64,000 nucleotides of DNA, taken from Didymodactylos carnosus. Its lineage: Eukaryota; Rotifera; Eurotatoria; Philodinida; Philodinidae. The stretch spans positions 1 through 64,000 of the forward strand of contig CAJNOQ010000111.1 of assembly GCA_905250885.1 (NCBI GenBank). Direction: 5' to 3'. Of this stretch, positions 36,301 to 49,900 are shown one piece after another (the first letter of the stretch is position 1; the number at the start of each line of letters is the position of its first letter). A program made the translations under genes and the position numbers. Under the pieces are notes generated by a model. It was not told the DNA's origin and did not search any database. It worked only from the letters and a program-made list of their open reading frames with translations.

Positions 36301-38654
36301 AAAGGATATGGAGAACAATCAAGATAAGCTGAAAGTAGTGAGGAGCTGTTCTAATCTTCCCATTTTACTTGCGATCGATTTATGTTTCTTGGATTCAGAT
36401 CTGTTTCAACAAGTGTGGAGAAAATTAAACTCTCTCATTCGCACTTTTTCTCTTGTTATTTTTTTCCAGAGCCAAATTATTTCCTTTGTCACCTCAGACC
36501 TCCCAACGATTGATAAACGTGACTTCGCTTCTTGTCTTGTTGAAGTCTGTTTTTGCAGTTTTATCATCCACACTAATCGTTCTTACATTATCATCATTCA
36601 CGTTCGTATACTATCCGTTGTAAACGTTTTTTCATTATTACTGGTGCTTCCTTCGTTTTTTTACTCATCTATCATCTTCCAGAATCTATTCTCAGTTTTC
36701 TCCATCTTCATTCAAATCAATATTAACCATAAATCTTTTACAGTAATGTTTCAGTCATGTTCTTAGTCAATTCTATCTTATATTAGTTTCAATTTTCTTT
36801 TTCATTGATTTTGTTTGTGTTTCTTCTCTTTTATTTACTCTATATCTGTTGATCTGTTTGTCTAGCTTTATTACTGCTCATCACTTCTGTTTTCTTTTGT
36901 TTGTCTTGAATCATTGATACTATAGATCGGAGTCTTTGATGAATGTCATTTTTTGCTGAATAAATATGATCAACTACATACAACATAGCTAGTCGAGCAA
37001 GGAGAGTTGAGGTCGAATCAACAAAGATATCAATAAGGTTCGAAGCCAGAAATTTTGCATTTTGAACTTAGGACTTAACTAGGAGTTATTTATAGCGTTT
37101 GTCCCAAAGTCCTTTACTGTTCAGAATATAGGCAAGCCTTCTACAGCATAGAGTATGAAAATTTTTTACAATTCATTGCACGTAATTCATTTTAAAGTAT
37201 AAGATGAGTGAATTAAGTTGTTATGTTCTGTATTGCCAAAAAAGACCTACAACAGTTAAGGTTAGGAGCAATTTGACGAAATACATTCGAAAGAATTGGA
37301 AACAAACCATGTAACATTGATGTTCGCTTGTATTATACCGATCATTTATGAAGAATTGCTTGCGTTAAAATCAGAATCCGGCTATTATCAATAGAAGTAT
37401 CAAGCGTGAAATGACGGGACCAAAAATGTCACTATGAAGTTCCTTCTGCATCTTGATCTTGTTCTGCAATATGACTTGTCGGAAAAAGTGAGCTTAAGTA
37501 GCGTGATTGGCAATTTTATATATTCTGCTCTCACTTTTCTTTTGAACTTTTTAATGAATGTTCAACAGAGCAAAAAGAAGAGTGTTTGCTTTTTGCTTAT
37601 TAGCTTTTTTTTGTTTTGATATTATATAATATGACAGAATAGTTCGATTGTTTTACAATCATTGTAAATAAACGATCGTGATCATCTTTTTCGTTCAACT
37701 TACTGCGTCCTTATCTGCTTCGTTCACACTAACAAGTCATCACACCGATACCGAAAGATTATGTTTTATTTTCTTTACTGTAGCCTAAATTTCACTTATA
37801 TGTCGCTTTAGATTCTAGACACTTTCTTCATTGCCCGATATTCATATCTTTTTTTTAAACTGTATGCTGTAGGCTTCACTGCAGGTACTTACTTATCGCT
37901 AAAAAAAGAAACAGGATGCGCGTACTTTAGATCGAACTAAAGTAAAGCAATGACTGTTCGTTTTGCAATTTATTGTAAGAGAAAGTTATTACAACTTTTT
38001 TTACCTTTTGAAAGAACCGTTTTTTTTTCAATCTGACACAGGCTTTGTCTCTGAGAACAATGTCGTACAAAAACCACGGTTGTAAAATTATAAATATTCG
38101 TCAGTTTCGTTTCCGTTTTTGCTCTTCCTTTTCTTTTGTCTGCCATTTTGAGTTAAGTATTCAACAACCGTTACATTTTCGGCTTAGTTCTGCTTTTGAA
38201 TCATTATTAATATTCTCCATTGTGTCAATATAAATATTGGATAATGTAATCTGTAGTTTGCCTCATTTTATTCCAAACTTTGTTATGATTGTATACTATT
38301 TCAGTTATCTTCTTGTAAACAGAGAATATTATCCCTGTAGAATTGTTTTGTTGTTTGATAAAAATATGTGGATTTATTTTTAGATATGAACTTGATCTAG
38401 TCATTTACTTATGCACATATTGTTTCATAAAAAAAATTTTATTATTTTTATCACAGTCAACAATACGATGGTAAGTTTTCAGTATTTTTACTATGTATAC
38501 AACTTGTTTACAAAGAGAGAATGAATAAAAGAGTTTCTATTCTATCCTATGCAGCGAAAAATATATCTTCAGAAGAGACAAATTTGAAGACGTATAGATA
38601 GGGAAATTGTTATGAAATAGTCAAGAATGTTGTTTGTAAATTAATCTAACGAGG
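33305..38654. other. Intergenic AT-rich DNA
   Basis: No exon with family resemblance was found. The longest open frame, 36308-36766 plus (152 codons from ATG), is Ser/Phe/Ile-rich low complexity with no motif, and I do not call it a gene. Small features: an (AGT)n tract at about 34917-34935; a palindromic AAGTCTGACTTAAGTCAG at about 35560-35577; an AG-rich stretch near 35885-35908. The phosphatase promoter should lie just right of 33304, but no element is clear. Confidence 0.5.
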
Positions 38655-39165
38655 AAAGGTTCCCAAGTGGATCTTTCAGATTTTTATAAAAATTTATCTA
38701 TAGAATGGTAGAATAAAATGTGCTGTTCACAAATTTGCAAACCTGATCTGCCCAATCTAAATAGCTGCAAAAAATGCAAACATTTTAGTAAAAAGAGAAG
38801 TCAAAAATTGCACTTGTTAAAAATATTATAACTTTTGATAGAAATGTCCTCTAAAGTTATAAGTCATCTTATTTTGTAGATAATGACTTGAGCGACAAAA
38901 TAGTGTTTACTTCTTGTTGACTTAATATACGCGAGGTATAAACTTATTAAAAGAATTTTCATTTTTTACACTGTTGATAAAGTATAATCATTCCTCCTTT
39001 TTTTCAGGCTTTTTCTGATAGATTTATAACTGTTATAGAGATATTAGATATGTGCTGTTTAGATTGGGTAAATGAGGTTTGCAGATTTGTGATCAGCGCA
39101 CGTTACTCTACCATTCTAGATATATTTCATAAAAATCTGACAATTTCACTTGGAAACGTTCCCTT
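38655..39165. repeat. Diverged inverted repeat
   Basis: The left arm, about 38655-38775, contains TTCCCAAGTGGA, AGATTTTTATAAAAAT, ATAGAATGGTAGA and CCAATCTAAATAG. The right arm, about 39045-39165, is its complement with many substitutions (GATTGGGTAAATGAGG, TCTACCATTCTAGA, ATAAAAATCTGACA, CACTTGGAAACG). The spacer is about 270 bp. This is an old foldback or MITE whose arms have drifted. No ORF was seen. Confidence 0.75.
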
Positions 39166-42100
39166 GTCGTAAAGATAAATTGAAATGTTTAAATATTTTA
39201 CGAGTTCTGTGTGTATGCAAAACATAAAATCTGAATAAGATTGACTGCAATTGGAGTTCTAATCTAATAGAATCATCTTGTTCTGATATAGAATAGATAT
39301 GATCAATTTTTATTTTCTAATTCAGTTCATCGATCATTCTTTGTATATACTGACATATGATGATGAACCTTGACGTACTACTAACCATTTATGCATACGT
39401 TTTAATCCATTTGTTCTCTAATAATAATAATAATAATAATAATAATTCATAAAAGAAAACGAAAAAAAAAAAGAAAAAGGAAGAACCTTATTGACAAGGG
39501 CATATTTTCTCTCCTTTTTTTCGTTTAACGACCTTGTGCTGTTCATTTATTTTGTTCACTATAATCAAGTATGTACATACCATAGAATACAGTAGAAGAA
39601 ATGTTTGACGTCACAGACATTTAACTGTTCCAATGTCTCGGTATGTGATCTTATTCCGATAGCTATCATTTTTATTCTACGTATATTAAGGTCGGATATG
39701 TGTTGATGTTTCATATCCTTTTTTTTTTCTTCTTGCTTCTTCTTGTCTTGTCGTTATATAAAAAGATCAATATCCTTTAGGGTTAGAAGCGAACACATTA
39801 GAGAAAGAGAGAAAATCATTATCATTATTATCATATCATATTGTTTGTTTCACACTACAACTCCTACAAACGAAACATATTTAGATTTGGCTTGTCAACA
39901 CACTAAAATAGATTACGATAATGTAAGTTTTGATAACTTTTAAAAAGAAAAGAAAACAACAGCAACAATAAATATCTACTTTGAATCTTATTCGTTGTTG
40001 TTGTCTAGACTACCGGTTACCTCTTTTTGTTTAGAGGGAATAGAATAAAAATAAAAATTAATGAACATTCAAATAAATCAATCACGTATCGTTGTTGTTT
40101 GTATTAAAAAAAAAAAGAAGAAAAAAGACGATTAACCTTGACCATAAGTTTCTCGTTATATAAAAATGTATTTTTCGACCTTATACATTATATTTTTGTC
40201 AAATATATATGACTTTTTGTATGATCTTCTCATTTTCATTTTATTTCATGTTTGATATATTCTTTTATAACTTCCTAAAAATTGAAAAAACTAAATCACA
40301 TCGTATAATTTTAGCAGGTAGAAGAAGAAAAAAAAACGAAACAAATAGAGTAGCTTAAATCTCAGAAGAGATGGTAAGGAATTTGATTTTATCTATGACT
40401 AAATGTTAATATTTTTGAATTTTTCGTCACCTTTTTCTCTCTTTCATTATGATTATACGACTAAAATTTAAAAATAAACCTATGACAGTTTGAATATTTC
40501 TTATGCATTGTTACTAAATTTGAGTTTAATTTTTATCAGAACATCCGTCTCTACGTTATTAATGCGACTAAACCATTTTGATCTATTTCCTCTATTCTTT
40601 AACATAAAGTCTATTTGTTTACTATTCAATAGTAATTTTTTATACATCTTATTAGCTCTCTATATCGTTGGTGTGTAATGTATTGCTTGTGTTTTTCTTT
40701 CTATTTCAACACCCAACAACTTTATCATTACACAATTATCAACACATATTGATATCTGTTTTTTTTCCTCGACATGTGTCTACAGTCACGTCCCTTTTTA
40801 TAAATTATTGCAAGGAGTGTGTACTCTTTTTCATTTTTTTTTCTCTTTCTCTTTCTCTTTCTCTTCTCTTCTTTCTTTTTTCTTTTTTGGTTTAAGAAAA
40901 AATTAGTACAATGTCATCTCAATATAGTCTAATAATGAGATATACACACACACACACATACAATTGTGTGATATTGTAAAGGAGCGTTTTGTTGTTGCGA
41001 GAAAATAAATGAATAAATCGTTATTTTGTTTTTCTTTTTTTTATTCTGCTCCTTGATCGTCAATTGCTCGATAATAATAATCTCATTATATTATTATTAT
41101 AATTATTTATGTTATTTACTAAATATTTTTTCATTAAGTGATTAGATACTTTTTGTGAACAAAAATTGAAAAACGGGAGGGGGGTGTTTATTAAAAAAAA
41201 AAGAAACAAATTTTTTCTGTAACGTAAGTAAAATAAAATTTTTAAATAAGAATTATTGAATAAATGTTTAAATAAAATATCAGAGTTAATAAGATGAAAT
41301 TTTGAGTTAATTAATGATTTGACAAAATCAGAATTACAGATCTTCTTAAAATATGTAATAAGGACGTTCATAAGAGAAGATGTTTAGAATCATAATTTTG
41401 ATGTTTTATAAACAATGAAAACAAAAATTTCGTTTTGTAAATAATTTGTTGTTGTTTGTATTAGCCACAAAAATCAAACTAAAATCAACAGTTTTTTATC
41501 ATTAACGTCATCATTATCTGGTGTATAGGAGATGTTTCGTGTGAAGGTTGAATTCACTAGTATGCCGAAAGAGAAAATGAAGAATTTTAAACATGAACTT
41601 AAGAAAGTTTCAGATAGATAAGTTGAATAAGACTTTGTATGCCCAAACGTTTACAGGTACAACGAACGAAAATCATTGGTTTTCGATTAATATTGGCACC
41701 AAGGTCACTTAATATTAATTAAACTTTGAACAATTTCATACTGACCTAGGCTAACTGAGAATTTTTTGTAAAGCATAGAATTATGTCGAAAATAAAAATT
41801 GAGTTTTATATTTAACTTTAATTTTTTACAAGTTTTGATCTAACTGTGAAAAAATTTCAATATATGATAGTGAAGATTTTGACGTTTTTTTTCTAATTCA
41901 GTCATATTTTAGACCTTCAACTTAATTTGACAATCTTTTTACTCTTCATTTATACGAGATAATTCGTATTGATCATATCATAATTTTATCATCACGGTTA
42001 AGTTCTTTAATTAAAATTGTTTTTTATCTATCATATTTCAAGTTATTAAAAGAAAATGTTAGTTGGAAAGGTTTTTGCTACATACAGAAAGCAGAAGTCT

Positions 42101-42665
42101 GACTGTTGTTTTGAGTTTTTATTTATTTATTTTTTGACCAACATGCCCAAGCACAGAAAAAGCATCGTGTATCACCCAATACATCTCGGTGGGCATTTTA
42201 CTGGTCGACGCATATAGATGGAGATAAAGTGATGGAGATTTTCTCTCGATGCAACTAGATAACATTGCCCATGAATTGACATTTTCAACGGGAAAAACTT
42301 GGTGCATTCAAATATACTGAGCAATACATCGACCGATGCAGCTAGCTAACTTGATGTTCTAGCTGGAATATCTAGATAAAAGAGTAAAAAATATCGACCG
42401 ATACTTCAGCTAAAGCATCTAGATATTTCGATTGGAGTACTTTTGCTTGGTTCCTTTCAAAAAAACACAAAGAGATTAGCGATTCATTATTTCTTGGGTA
42501 AGATTGTTTTTATGGAGATATACATTTCTGTGGTGACAGTATCCAGACCATAATAACCAACAACCCGCTATTGATATTAGATAGAAATGATGATCTAAAA
42601 CATATTTTGTTGTTGTTGTTTTCATGTTAATGTTGATAATCATGTTTTTTTTTCTATTTTTTTTG

Positions 42666-42709
<44 letters not shown>

Positions 42710-43389
42710 GTCCAGACATGTTTGATTTACTCAAAAATGACTATGTACGTGGTTTTGAACAATAGAAAATATTTTCGTTATATGTAATCGAATCCGACAA
42801 TCCCATTATGAACAGATTATGTACTGATTATTCGACACAATAACTTACTCTATGCTTTTAGTTTTATTCTTTCACTTTCGAGATCAATGCTGCAATTTAT
42901 CTTTTCACGTAATAATATAAAATAATCCCACTTAGATGAGAAATGAGAGAGAATAAATAGCAAATTGCTATTTTCTAATCGCTAGTACTATCCATTTGAT
43001 AAAAGACTATTTTTTGGATATTTTATGAATGACGTCTGAATAATAGTCGTTTTTCTAACAGTTCGAATCAAATCTATACGAAAGTAGATAATCTTAAAAA
43101 CGAATGGAAATATAGCGATCATAGTACATATTAAGGTAGAATTTATACTACCGAACAGAAGCGAGAAAATCTAAGAAAAAGTATTTTTTAGAGAAAATAA
43201 TCTCTTTGAGACCACATTAAAAATATGCAAAATTCATTCAGAATGCGATCAATAGCCTATAAAATGAATATTCTTTCTACTTCTGCGCTCTACATACGAT
43301 AATGATATGAAACTCGCAAAAGTTTACAGAAAAAAATGGCTGGCTTTTAGATGAAAATATGTGGAAGAAGTTTACTGTCATGGAACAGT
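39166..43389. other. AT-rich non-coding DNA with microsatellites
   Basis: No confirmed exon. An (AAT)n run lies at about 39420-39447, (CA)n near 40944-40960, CT-rich tracts near 40838-40885 and (CT)n at 42664-42708. At about 39855-39922 an open stretch (TPTNETYLDLACQHTKIDYDN) ends at a good donor, GTAAGT, and could be an exon of an unrecognised transcript. About 42150-42440 repeats CGACCGAT, CTAGATA and GATGCA words. Confidence 0.4.
42664..42708. repeat. (CT)n microsatellite
   Basis: A nearly pure CT dinucleotide run of about 45 bp, interrupted once by a TTT. It is the longest of several CT/GA tracts in the 38-51 kb interval. Confidence 0.95.
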
Positions 43390-43733
43390 CCGCTTGCCCG
43401 GCTAACTCTGTTACCGGAATGACATTCTGTGATGGTTTTTGGCCAGTTTGTTTCTCTTATAGTTTTCGAAAAGTGAGAAGTTCAAAGATCTGAAACATCT
43501 CGGATTAAAGAGAAAAGTATGCTAAAGGTTTTGAGACGTTCCAGCACTCTACACATTCTATGACAAAAGATATAAACTACTGGAACATCTAAAAAGCTTT
43601 TGCACACTTTTCTCTTTAATCGGAGATGTTTCAGATCTCTGAACTTCTCGCTTTTCGAAAACTATAAGAGAAATAAAGTGGTAAAAAACCGTCAAGGGAT
43701 TTCACTCCTATGACAGAGTTAGCTGGTCAAGTG
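43390..43733. mobile_element. Foldback MITE, family 1 copy B
   Basis: Inverted repeats occupy about 43390-43540 and 43590-43733. The ends carry CTAACTCTGTTACCGG and, on the other strand, CTAACTCTGTCATAGG. The inner arms carry TCTCTTATAGTTTTCGAAAA and AGATCTGAAACATCT, words also present in the foldback at 5014-5272. A direct ACAGT at 43385-43389 and 43734-43738 is a candidate target-site duplication. The arms are more diverged than in copy A, so this insertion is older. Confidence 0.8.
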
Positions 43734-44011
43734 ACAGTGCTTTTATACCTTTTCATCTCTCATCTTCACTTAAAACAGATCAACTATCACGAAACTTTTA
43801 GTAATTTATTTCTTCCATCAAATGTGTCTTCTCGATTTTTTTCATTTTTATTCGAATACAAACTTTATCACAAGTTTGCACCACTACAAACTTTGTACCA
43901 CAATCTTTTCATACATTTTTATGATCTTTTACCTTTTTGCAAATTCGATCCAGACTATTACAAAAATCGCTATAATCCAGAAATCATGATAGCTAGTTCT
44001 TGGACATGGAT

Positions 44012-44055
44012 ATGCACCGGTTCCGGTTATCGCTTAATAACCGGAACCGGTGCAT
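44012..44055. other. Perfect 19-bp hairpin
   Basis: ATGCACCGGTTCCGGTTAT at 44012-44030 is exactly reverse-complemented at 44037-44055 around the six-base loop CGCTTA. The arm is itself built of CCGG and ACCGGTT words and is GC-rich in an AT-rich setting. It might be a terminator-like or protein-binding palindrome or the relic of a foldback element. A perfect 19-bp stem is too short for a typical animal microRNA precursor. Confidence 0.85.
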
Positions 44056-46697
44056 GCCTACTTGGACGATTTCGTAGAATTTTAGAAGAGATCTGGTGGT
44101 ACTAATCTACCTCTATGACAAAGAAAATATCCATCGTACTTTTATCAAGTAATAGTTTTGTTATTGTCAGATCACTGAAGTAAACTGCCTACAGGTAGTG
44201 GATCTGAAGCTTATTTTCTCCTAGATTTATGCGGTATTCGATCATACAATAGTGAAAAACGAAGCTTTTCATCTGTTTTCTATCGAACAGCATTCATAAA
44301 ACAGAAGTCAGTTGAAAAGTTGTTGTGGCATTGGAATGTCAACTGTCAAAGTTGATATCGAGTCTCGATACCAATGTCGTTTGTTTTTCAATGTCATATT
44401 TAGTGATTTCGATAGATACTATCTTTGCACTGACACCGTTTGTCTTTGTGTGTAGTTCGAATACTTTTTCCATCATTAACTTTTGCTTTATAAAGTAATC
44501 AATTTGATATTTTTCGTAAGGTTGGTTTAGTTCTTCTTATATGTACTTAGAGTCTAGAACAGTTATTACTGTGTAATGATATAAGTAACAACAGTCGTGT
44601 GTATACATGTTCTTTCCCAGATATGTACGATATGCAATTGCACCGGTTTCAATTACGGTTTATTGTTGTTATTTTTTGCGGTTGCTTTCTATTTGTGGCT
44701 AGAGAAAACAAAAAACCACTACCAGGTACAGTTAAGTACAATTGTCTATGAAATGATCTGTTATTATAAAAAAAGAGAAAAACTATTCGATTGACAAAAA
44801 ACGGAAGAGTTTTTTTTTTCTTCTTTTTCTTTTTTATTGAATAGAGTCGAAGTGCGAGAAATACTGAATAAAAAAACGTTCTCAATATTAAACTTTACTC
44901 GGAGCTTCAAGATACAAATAAAAAAATCAATTGATGTAAATGTGTCTTGATGTGTTTCACACCTTAGAATAATATGAAATGATACACATAAATTTTTCTC
45001 TTCAATTATGTGTTCCTTATGTGTGTTCGTACGTCTAATACGTATATACAGAGACTTTTTTTTTTTGTTTTTTCGTTCGCTGCCAGGCTACTTTTTTTAT
45101 TGTCATTATAAGACGTACATCGAAGTTCAATTTATATTTGATTGATTTCTTCTCTTTTTTTTTTATTGTAACGAAAGAAAGAACACATTACTCGTTTTCT
45201 TTGTCTGTGTCTTCTCTCTCCATGTGTTAATTGATTTCTCTTATAGTAGATTAATTTCTCTTCTACAACATTGAACAATATATTTATTTTTTATTAATAA
45301 TTACCTATAATTCGAGATATATGCAATTTAATCGCTCACTCTCAAAGAGTAAATTTGAAAGACGCAGACGTCTGACTTCTAATTACATTTTTAATATTAT
45401 TTCATCAAAAATATAAAATTGAATAAAAAAGGTATAACGACTATTTTGAATGAAAGTCTATTTTCACGATTCTTGACATTCAATAACTATGTCTATCCAA
45501 AAATATTAGTTTTTTTTTAAATAAATTGTTATTACTCTGGTAATTATAGGGAAAAGACCTTCAAAAAAAAATGTTTAATATGCGTTTCATTGTATGAAAG
45601 ATTAGACATTAAATTGCTGTTTTTTTTGAGAAACCATCCGTAACACACTGATACAATTTTCAAAGAGTGTGAAGATCAGAGTTTTCCATTCAGGGTGACA
45701 TGGGAGTATTAATCCCTTGCTGAAATTTCTGATGTGTTTTTTCGTCGTTGAAAATATGACATAGGTGAAAAAACTCTTTATGACGAATTGTTGTCTTAAT
45801 TTTTCCCGTAGATATTTAAAAAGGAGGACATCTTTTTTGACTGCGCGAAAGTCTGCCTTCTCTAAAGCATTTCACATGAGATTAAAATTTTTCAGAAGCT
45901 TTTCGTCACAATTTTCGTCCTCCTTCCCCCTCCTAACTAAAAAACAATCGAAACTCTGATGTAGATTGTGTATCGATTCATCTGCTAATATAATTTTCTA
46001 ATACAACTTGAAATATACTGCTACTGTTCATCTTTGATAATATAAATAGTCTTGCTTTTCTGTTGATTACGGGTAAATTGTCAATCGAACACCTAGATGG
46101 ACATCTCGTGCACTTTTAGATAGCAAAACGAATACATTAGCTTATGGATTCTAACGTAACCCTTGTAGATTCGCCTTATGTCTCCGTTGTATAGACAGGA
46201 TCTTGGCAGACTTTTCTGCATCCTGTTATTGTGCAATAGTAATATGTGGTCTATTTATAGGGACAAAAAAGATATAAGAACAGAGAGGGAGGAAATATTA
46301 TTGAACCAATAAGTTTCTAAATAATTGACAGACAAATAGAAAAAGTGAAGTGGTTGAATAGTTTAAACATGTACAGAGAACTGAAACTAAGCCGCTAGCT
46401 CTTTGATCGATCATTGGAAATATTCCATTTGTTGGTTTAAAAAGAGCGTTTGATAATGACGATGAGAAATGTATGAGTAATTAAACAAATAGTAGTTTTA
46501 GATGAAATTATTTTTATTCATGAAATAACGTATAGGATAAAAAAAACATTTAGTTAGAAATTTAATTAAAAATATCTTTTACAAAGAAATTTTTAGTTTA
46601 TTCATTCATAGAACGCTGAAACAAAAATAGCAAGTCATGATGAGTTTGGCATATATTTCAGGCATATAAGTTTCGTATCATCTCTGTTAGTTAGGCA
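44056..46697. other. Non-coding DNA with one exon-like stretch
   Basis: 44621-44725 is flanked by a strong acceptor (TCTTTCCCAG) and a CAG|GTACAG donor. It stays open in phase 0 on the plus strand for 35 codons, including a hydrophobic run (YGLLLLFFAVAFYLWL) that could span a membrane. I could not link it to other exons. The remaining sequence is AT-rich with poly-T tracts. Confidence 0.35.
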
Positions 46698-46943
46698 CTT
46701 GATAATATTTATTTATTCAGCAAAAATGAGTTATTTATTACAAAATTTTAAAAATATATTATTCGAACGTTTCGAGTCACCGACTCATCATTAGAGAAAA
46801 TTTAGTTATATACTAAATTAAGTAAAAGTATATGACTAAATTTTCTTTGATGATGAGTCGGTGACTCGAAACGTTCGAATAATATATTTTTAAAATTTTG
46901 TAATAAACAACTCCTTTTTGCTGAATAAATAAATATTATCAGT
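46698..46943. mobile_element. Foldback element, 110-bp arms
   Basis: The two arms, about 46698-46812 and 46825-46943, are close reverse complements. They share TGATAATATTTATTTATTCA, AATATATTATTCGAACGTTT and GAGTCACCGACTCATCAT, joined by a short TA-rich loop. It differs in sequence from family 1. It has no coding capacity. Flanking duplications are not clear. Confidence 0.85.
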
Positions 46944-49900
46944 TTACACAAAGTCCTGCCATTAAATATCCATATTCATTTGATTACGGACTTTTTGTTC
47001 ATTGTTTATTATTTCATTCGAAAACTAGTGTTCAAAAAGCCTTTTTTTTCCCACTATCGGTGTCCATGGATTTAAATTTTATTCTTTTCAAATACAAGAG
47101 AAAAAAAATCGATTATAAAGCCTAAATTATCAGAAAATACCAGATCAGTTTTTGTATAAATGTGAACTCTAACACACAAATTTAGATTTATAGTAAACGC
47201 TTTAATAGTCAATTGTCTACAGAAAATTATTGATCATTGAGAAGACGTTGTACAATTAATTTTAAGTATATTTGCAATCTCGCGCTCCTTTGATCTTATT
47301 ATTATCAACATTACATAATTGAGAGAGTAATAAAAATTTTTGTATTTCCGTACTTATCACCTTAACGCTATCCTGAGAAAAAGAAGAAAAAAAACTGAGA
47401 GGAAATTCAATGTACTTATAATCAAAATTTGTTAAAACTTATTCACTCTACGCATTGTTATAGAATAGAGAAAAAGTCAAGGTAAGACGTAAAAATAAAA
47501 GATTATCAACAGAAAATGTTAGAGAGGATAGCGCTGCGCTTTCGTGTTAAAAAAAAGTATCTCATTGTTTGAGATGGTAAAGGTGAATTATTATTATTGT
47601 ATCAACATGAGGTTACTGATTTGATTGCCATCGCTACATGGAACTTAGAAAACAATCTAAACTCGAGATCTTACAGAATCAAAAAAACAATATCCTTGCA
47701 AAATTAATGATTTATTCCCGTTTTTTTTTTGTTTTTCTATTGAAAATATTCATTGATATGATATGATTTTCTTGTAGTTCTATATAATGTATATTTGATA
47801 TTTGCCTGTGAACCAAAACAAGTACTTTATCCTTATTTTATTAGTTTTTACATTTTTCAAGACACTAAGATATAATTATTATTATAAAATATTATAGAAT
47901 AAAACCGTTTTGATCATTCTTTTATTTTTTTTTAAAGAGAACAAATATCCTGTAAAAAGAATATTTATCCCAAAAAATCGTCTTTTTTTTTTCTTCTTCG
48001 TCTAATCATAAATGTTCTCTCTCTCTCTCGCTCGCTACAAACTGTTATGTTTGTATATGATGTAAAAGGAAAAAAAAAACAGTTGATCTTTATTCCTTAT
48101 CACCTTTCATCAAGATCAATTTTTGAGTGTGGTAAGTTTCTCCCTCATTCTATAGAATTTATTTACTGAATATTACTTTTTAATCTTTTATAATGGATGA
48201 TATAACAGGATTAACTAAAATTACCTTCAGCGAACAAAAAAAAAAGAAGAAAAATCTAATAAGTATAAACCATTTTCTGTATTGATAGATGAAATAGTTA
48301 AGTTTCTTTTTTTTTTGATAAAAATGTTTTCTATTTCCAAAATTTTCGAAAAAGGACGTTTTGATGAGATCAAATGTTGAGCATGATTTCTTTTCATATC
48401 ATTGTCTTCTAATTTGTACAGTTTTTATATTATGAATGGTCGATTGTACACGTGATTTTTTTTATTATCTTAATAATAATACTTTTATGGTGTATATACA
48501 AAAGCGTCTGTTGATATCCGATTACAAGTCGTTTTTTTAACTTACCTTTAGGGGATGGATGTGTTCTTTGAATTAAATCTGCATAGAAAGATTGTAATCA
48601 GCTCTTCGGTCTTGTTTGATTTATTTTTAGTACTTAGTTGACAAAAAAGAAAGAGAAGTATTATTCCAATAGAAAGAGAGAGAGAGAGAGAAAAACGTTT
48701 TCTTGTTTTATGTCATCCCAATAACAACAATAATAAGTTACCATTATAACAGATATAGATGTATATAATCTGTCTTTAATTATTTTTGACAATTTCTCAC
48801 GTGAAGAGAGTGAGAGAGAGAGAGAGAGAGCGAGAGAGAGAAGAGAATCGAAACAAGTAGTAGAGTAAAAAGATATACTGACATTATTTACACTATACGT
48901 TAGAATGTTTCAACAAAACAATTATAAGGTTCGTCAACATGGATTAGTGTTGTGGATGAATGCTTTGTTTTCTTAATCTTTTCTGCGATTTTAATATTGT
49001 TCTAGAAGAAAAAACTACAATTGTCTGGTTTGAGATAGTGACTATGTCTATAATGATTGTATAAAAGCTCAATCTTTAGAGATAAAACGTTGATAAATCA
49101 GAAAAATGTCTTTTATTGTTTAAATGAGTCGTTTCTTCTTGAAAAGTTTCGACTATTGCTATCGATTTAGGGCGTTTTATCTTTTTAATTCTCATTTTTC
49201 TCAAAAAAAAAATAATGAAAAGAAAAAAAAAATCTATTTTTGTTTGATAATTATACGATGAATAGAAATGTCCATTTGTTCAACCTATAATAATCTTATA
49301 ACAAGAATGCATAGTAGTCTGTAATTTTTCATGACATGAATAAACGATATATATGACAAATCAACGATGAATATTTTATTATTTTTCTTCTTTTTTTTTT
49401 TCTTCTCTCTGTTGTTATTGACTGATAATTGGACATCTACTCTTTGATTGTTTGTTTTTTGGATTAAAAAATTATTAACAAAATCAATAACAGACTCCAT
49501 CTTTCGTCGTTAGTTACATCAGGCAGGGAGAGAGAGAGAGAAGACATTTGATACATCCGGAAATTCATCTTATCAAACAGATACATTTGAATGTTCAAGA
49601 AAAATAAGGTAGTAGTGGTAGTAATTAATCTGTCTGCCTAAATACAGTTCTATTTCTCCTAAAAGAACAACACATCTGGTTTGATAAAAATTAATCTTTT
49701 ATGGATTATTTTGAGGTTTTCTCACACTTAGCATGTGGTTCATGAAGTTTTTCGAAAGAGAGAGAGAGAGAGCGAATATGTTTTCGGCTGTTGTATGTAT
49801 CATCGTCAAATAATAGACATTGATCAATAGAAGAGAGAAAGAGAGAGCATTAGTTTTTTTGTGAATCGATTTTTAGTTAGAAGAAAAATCAAATTTATTC

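Noticed and set aside
36308-36766. 152-codon plus-strand ORF starting with ATG
   Set aside because: Low-complexity Ser/Phe/Ile/Leu translation of T-rich DNA, no motif, no splice context, no similarity that I recognise.
43710-44105. 131-codon plus-strand ORF
   Set aside because: Its start lies in the right end of a foldback element and its end reads through the GC hairpin; no known domain.
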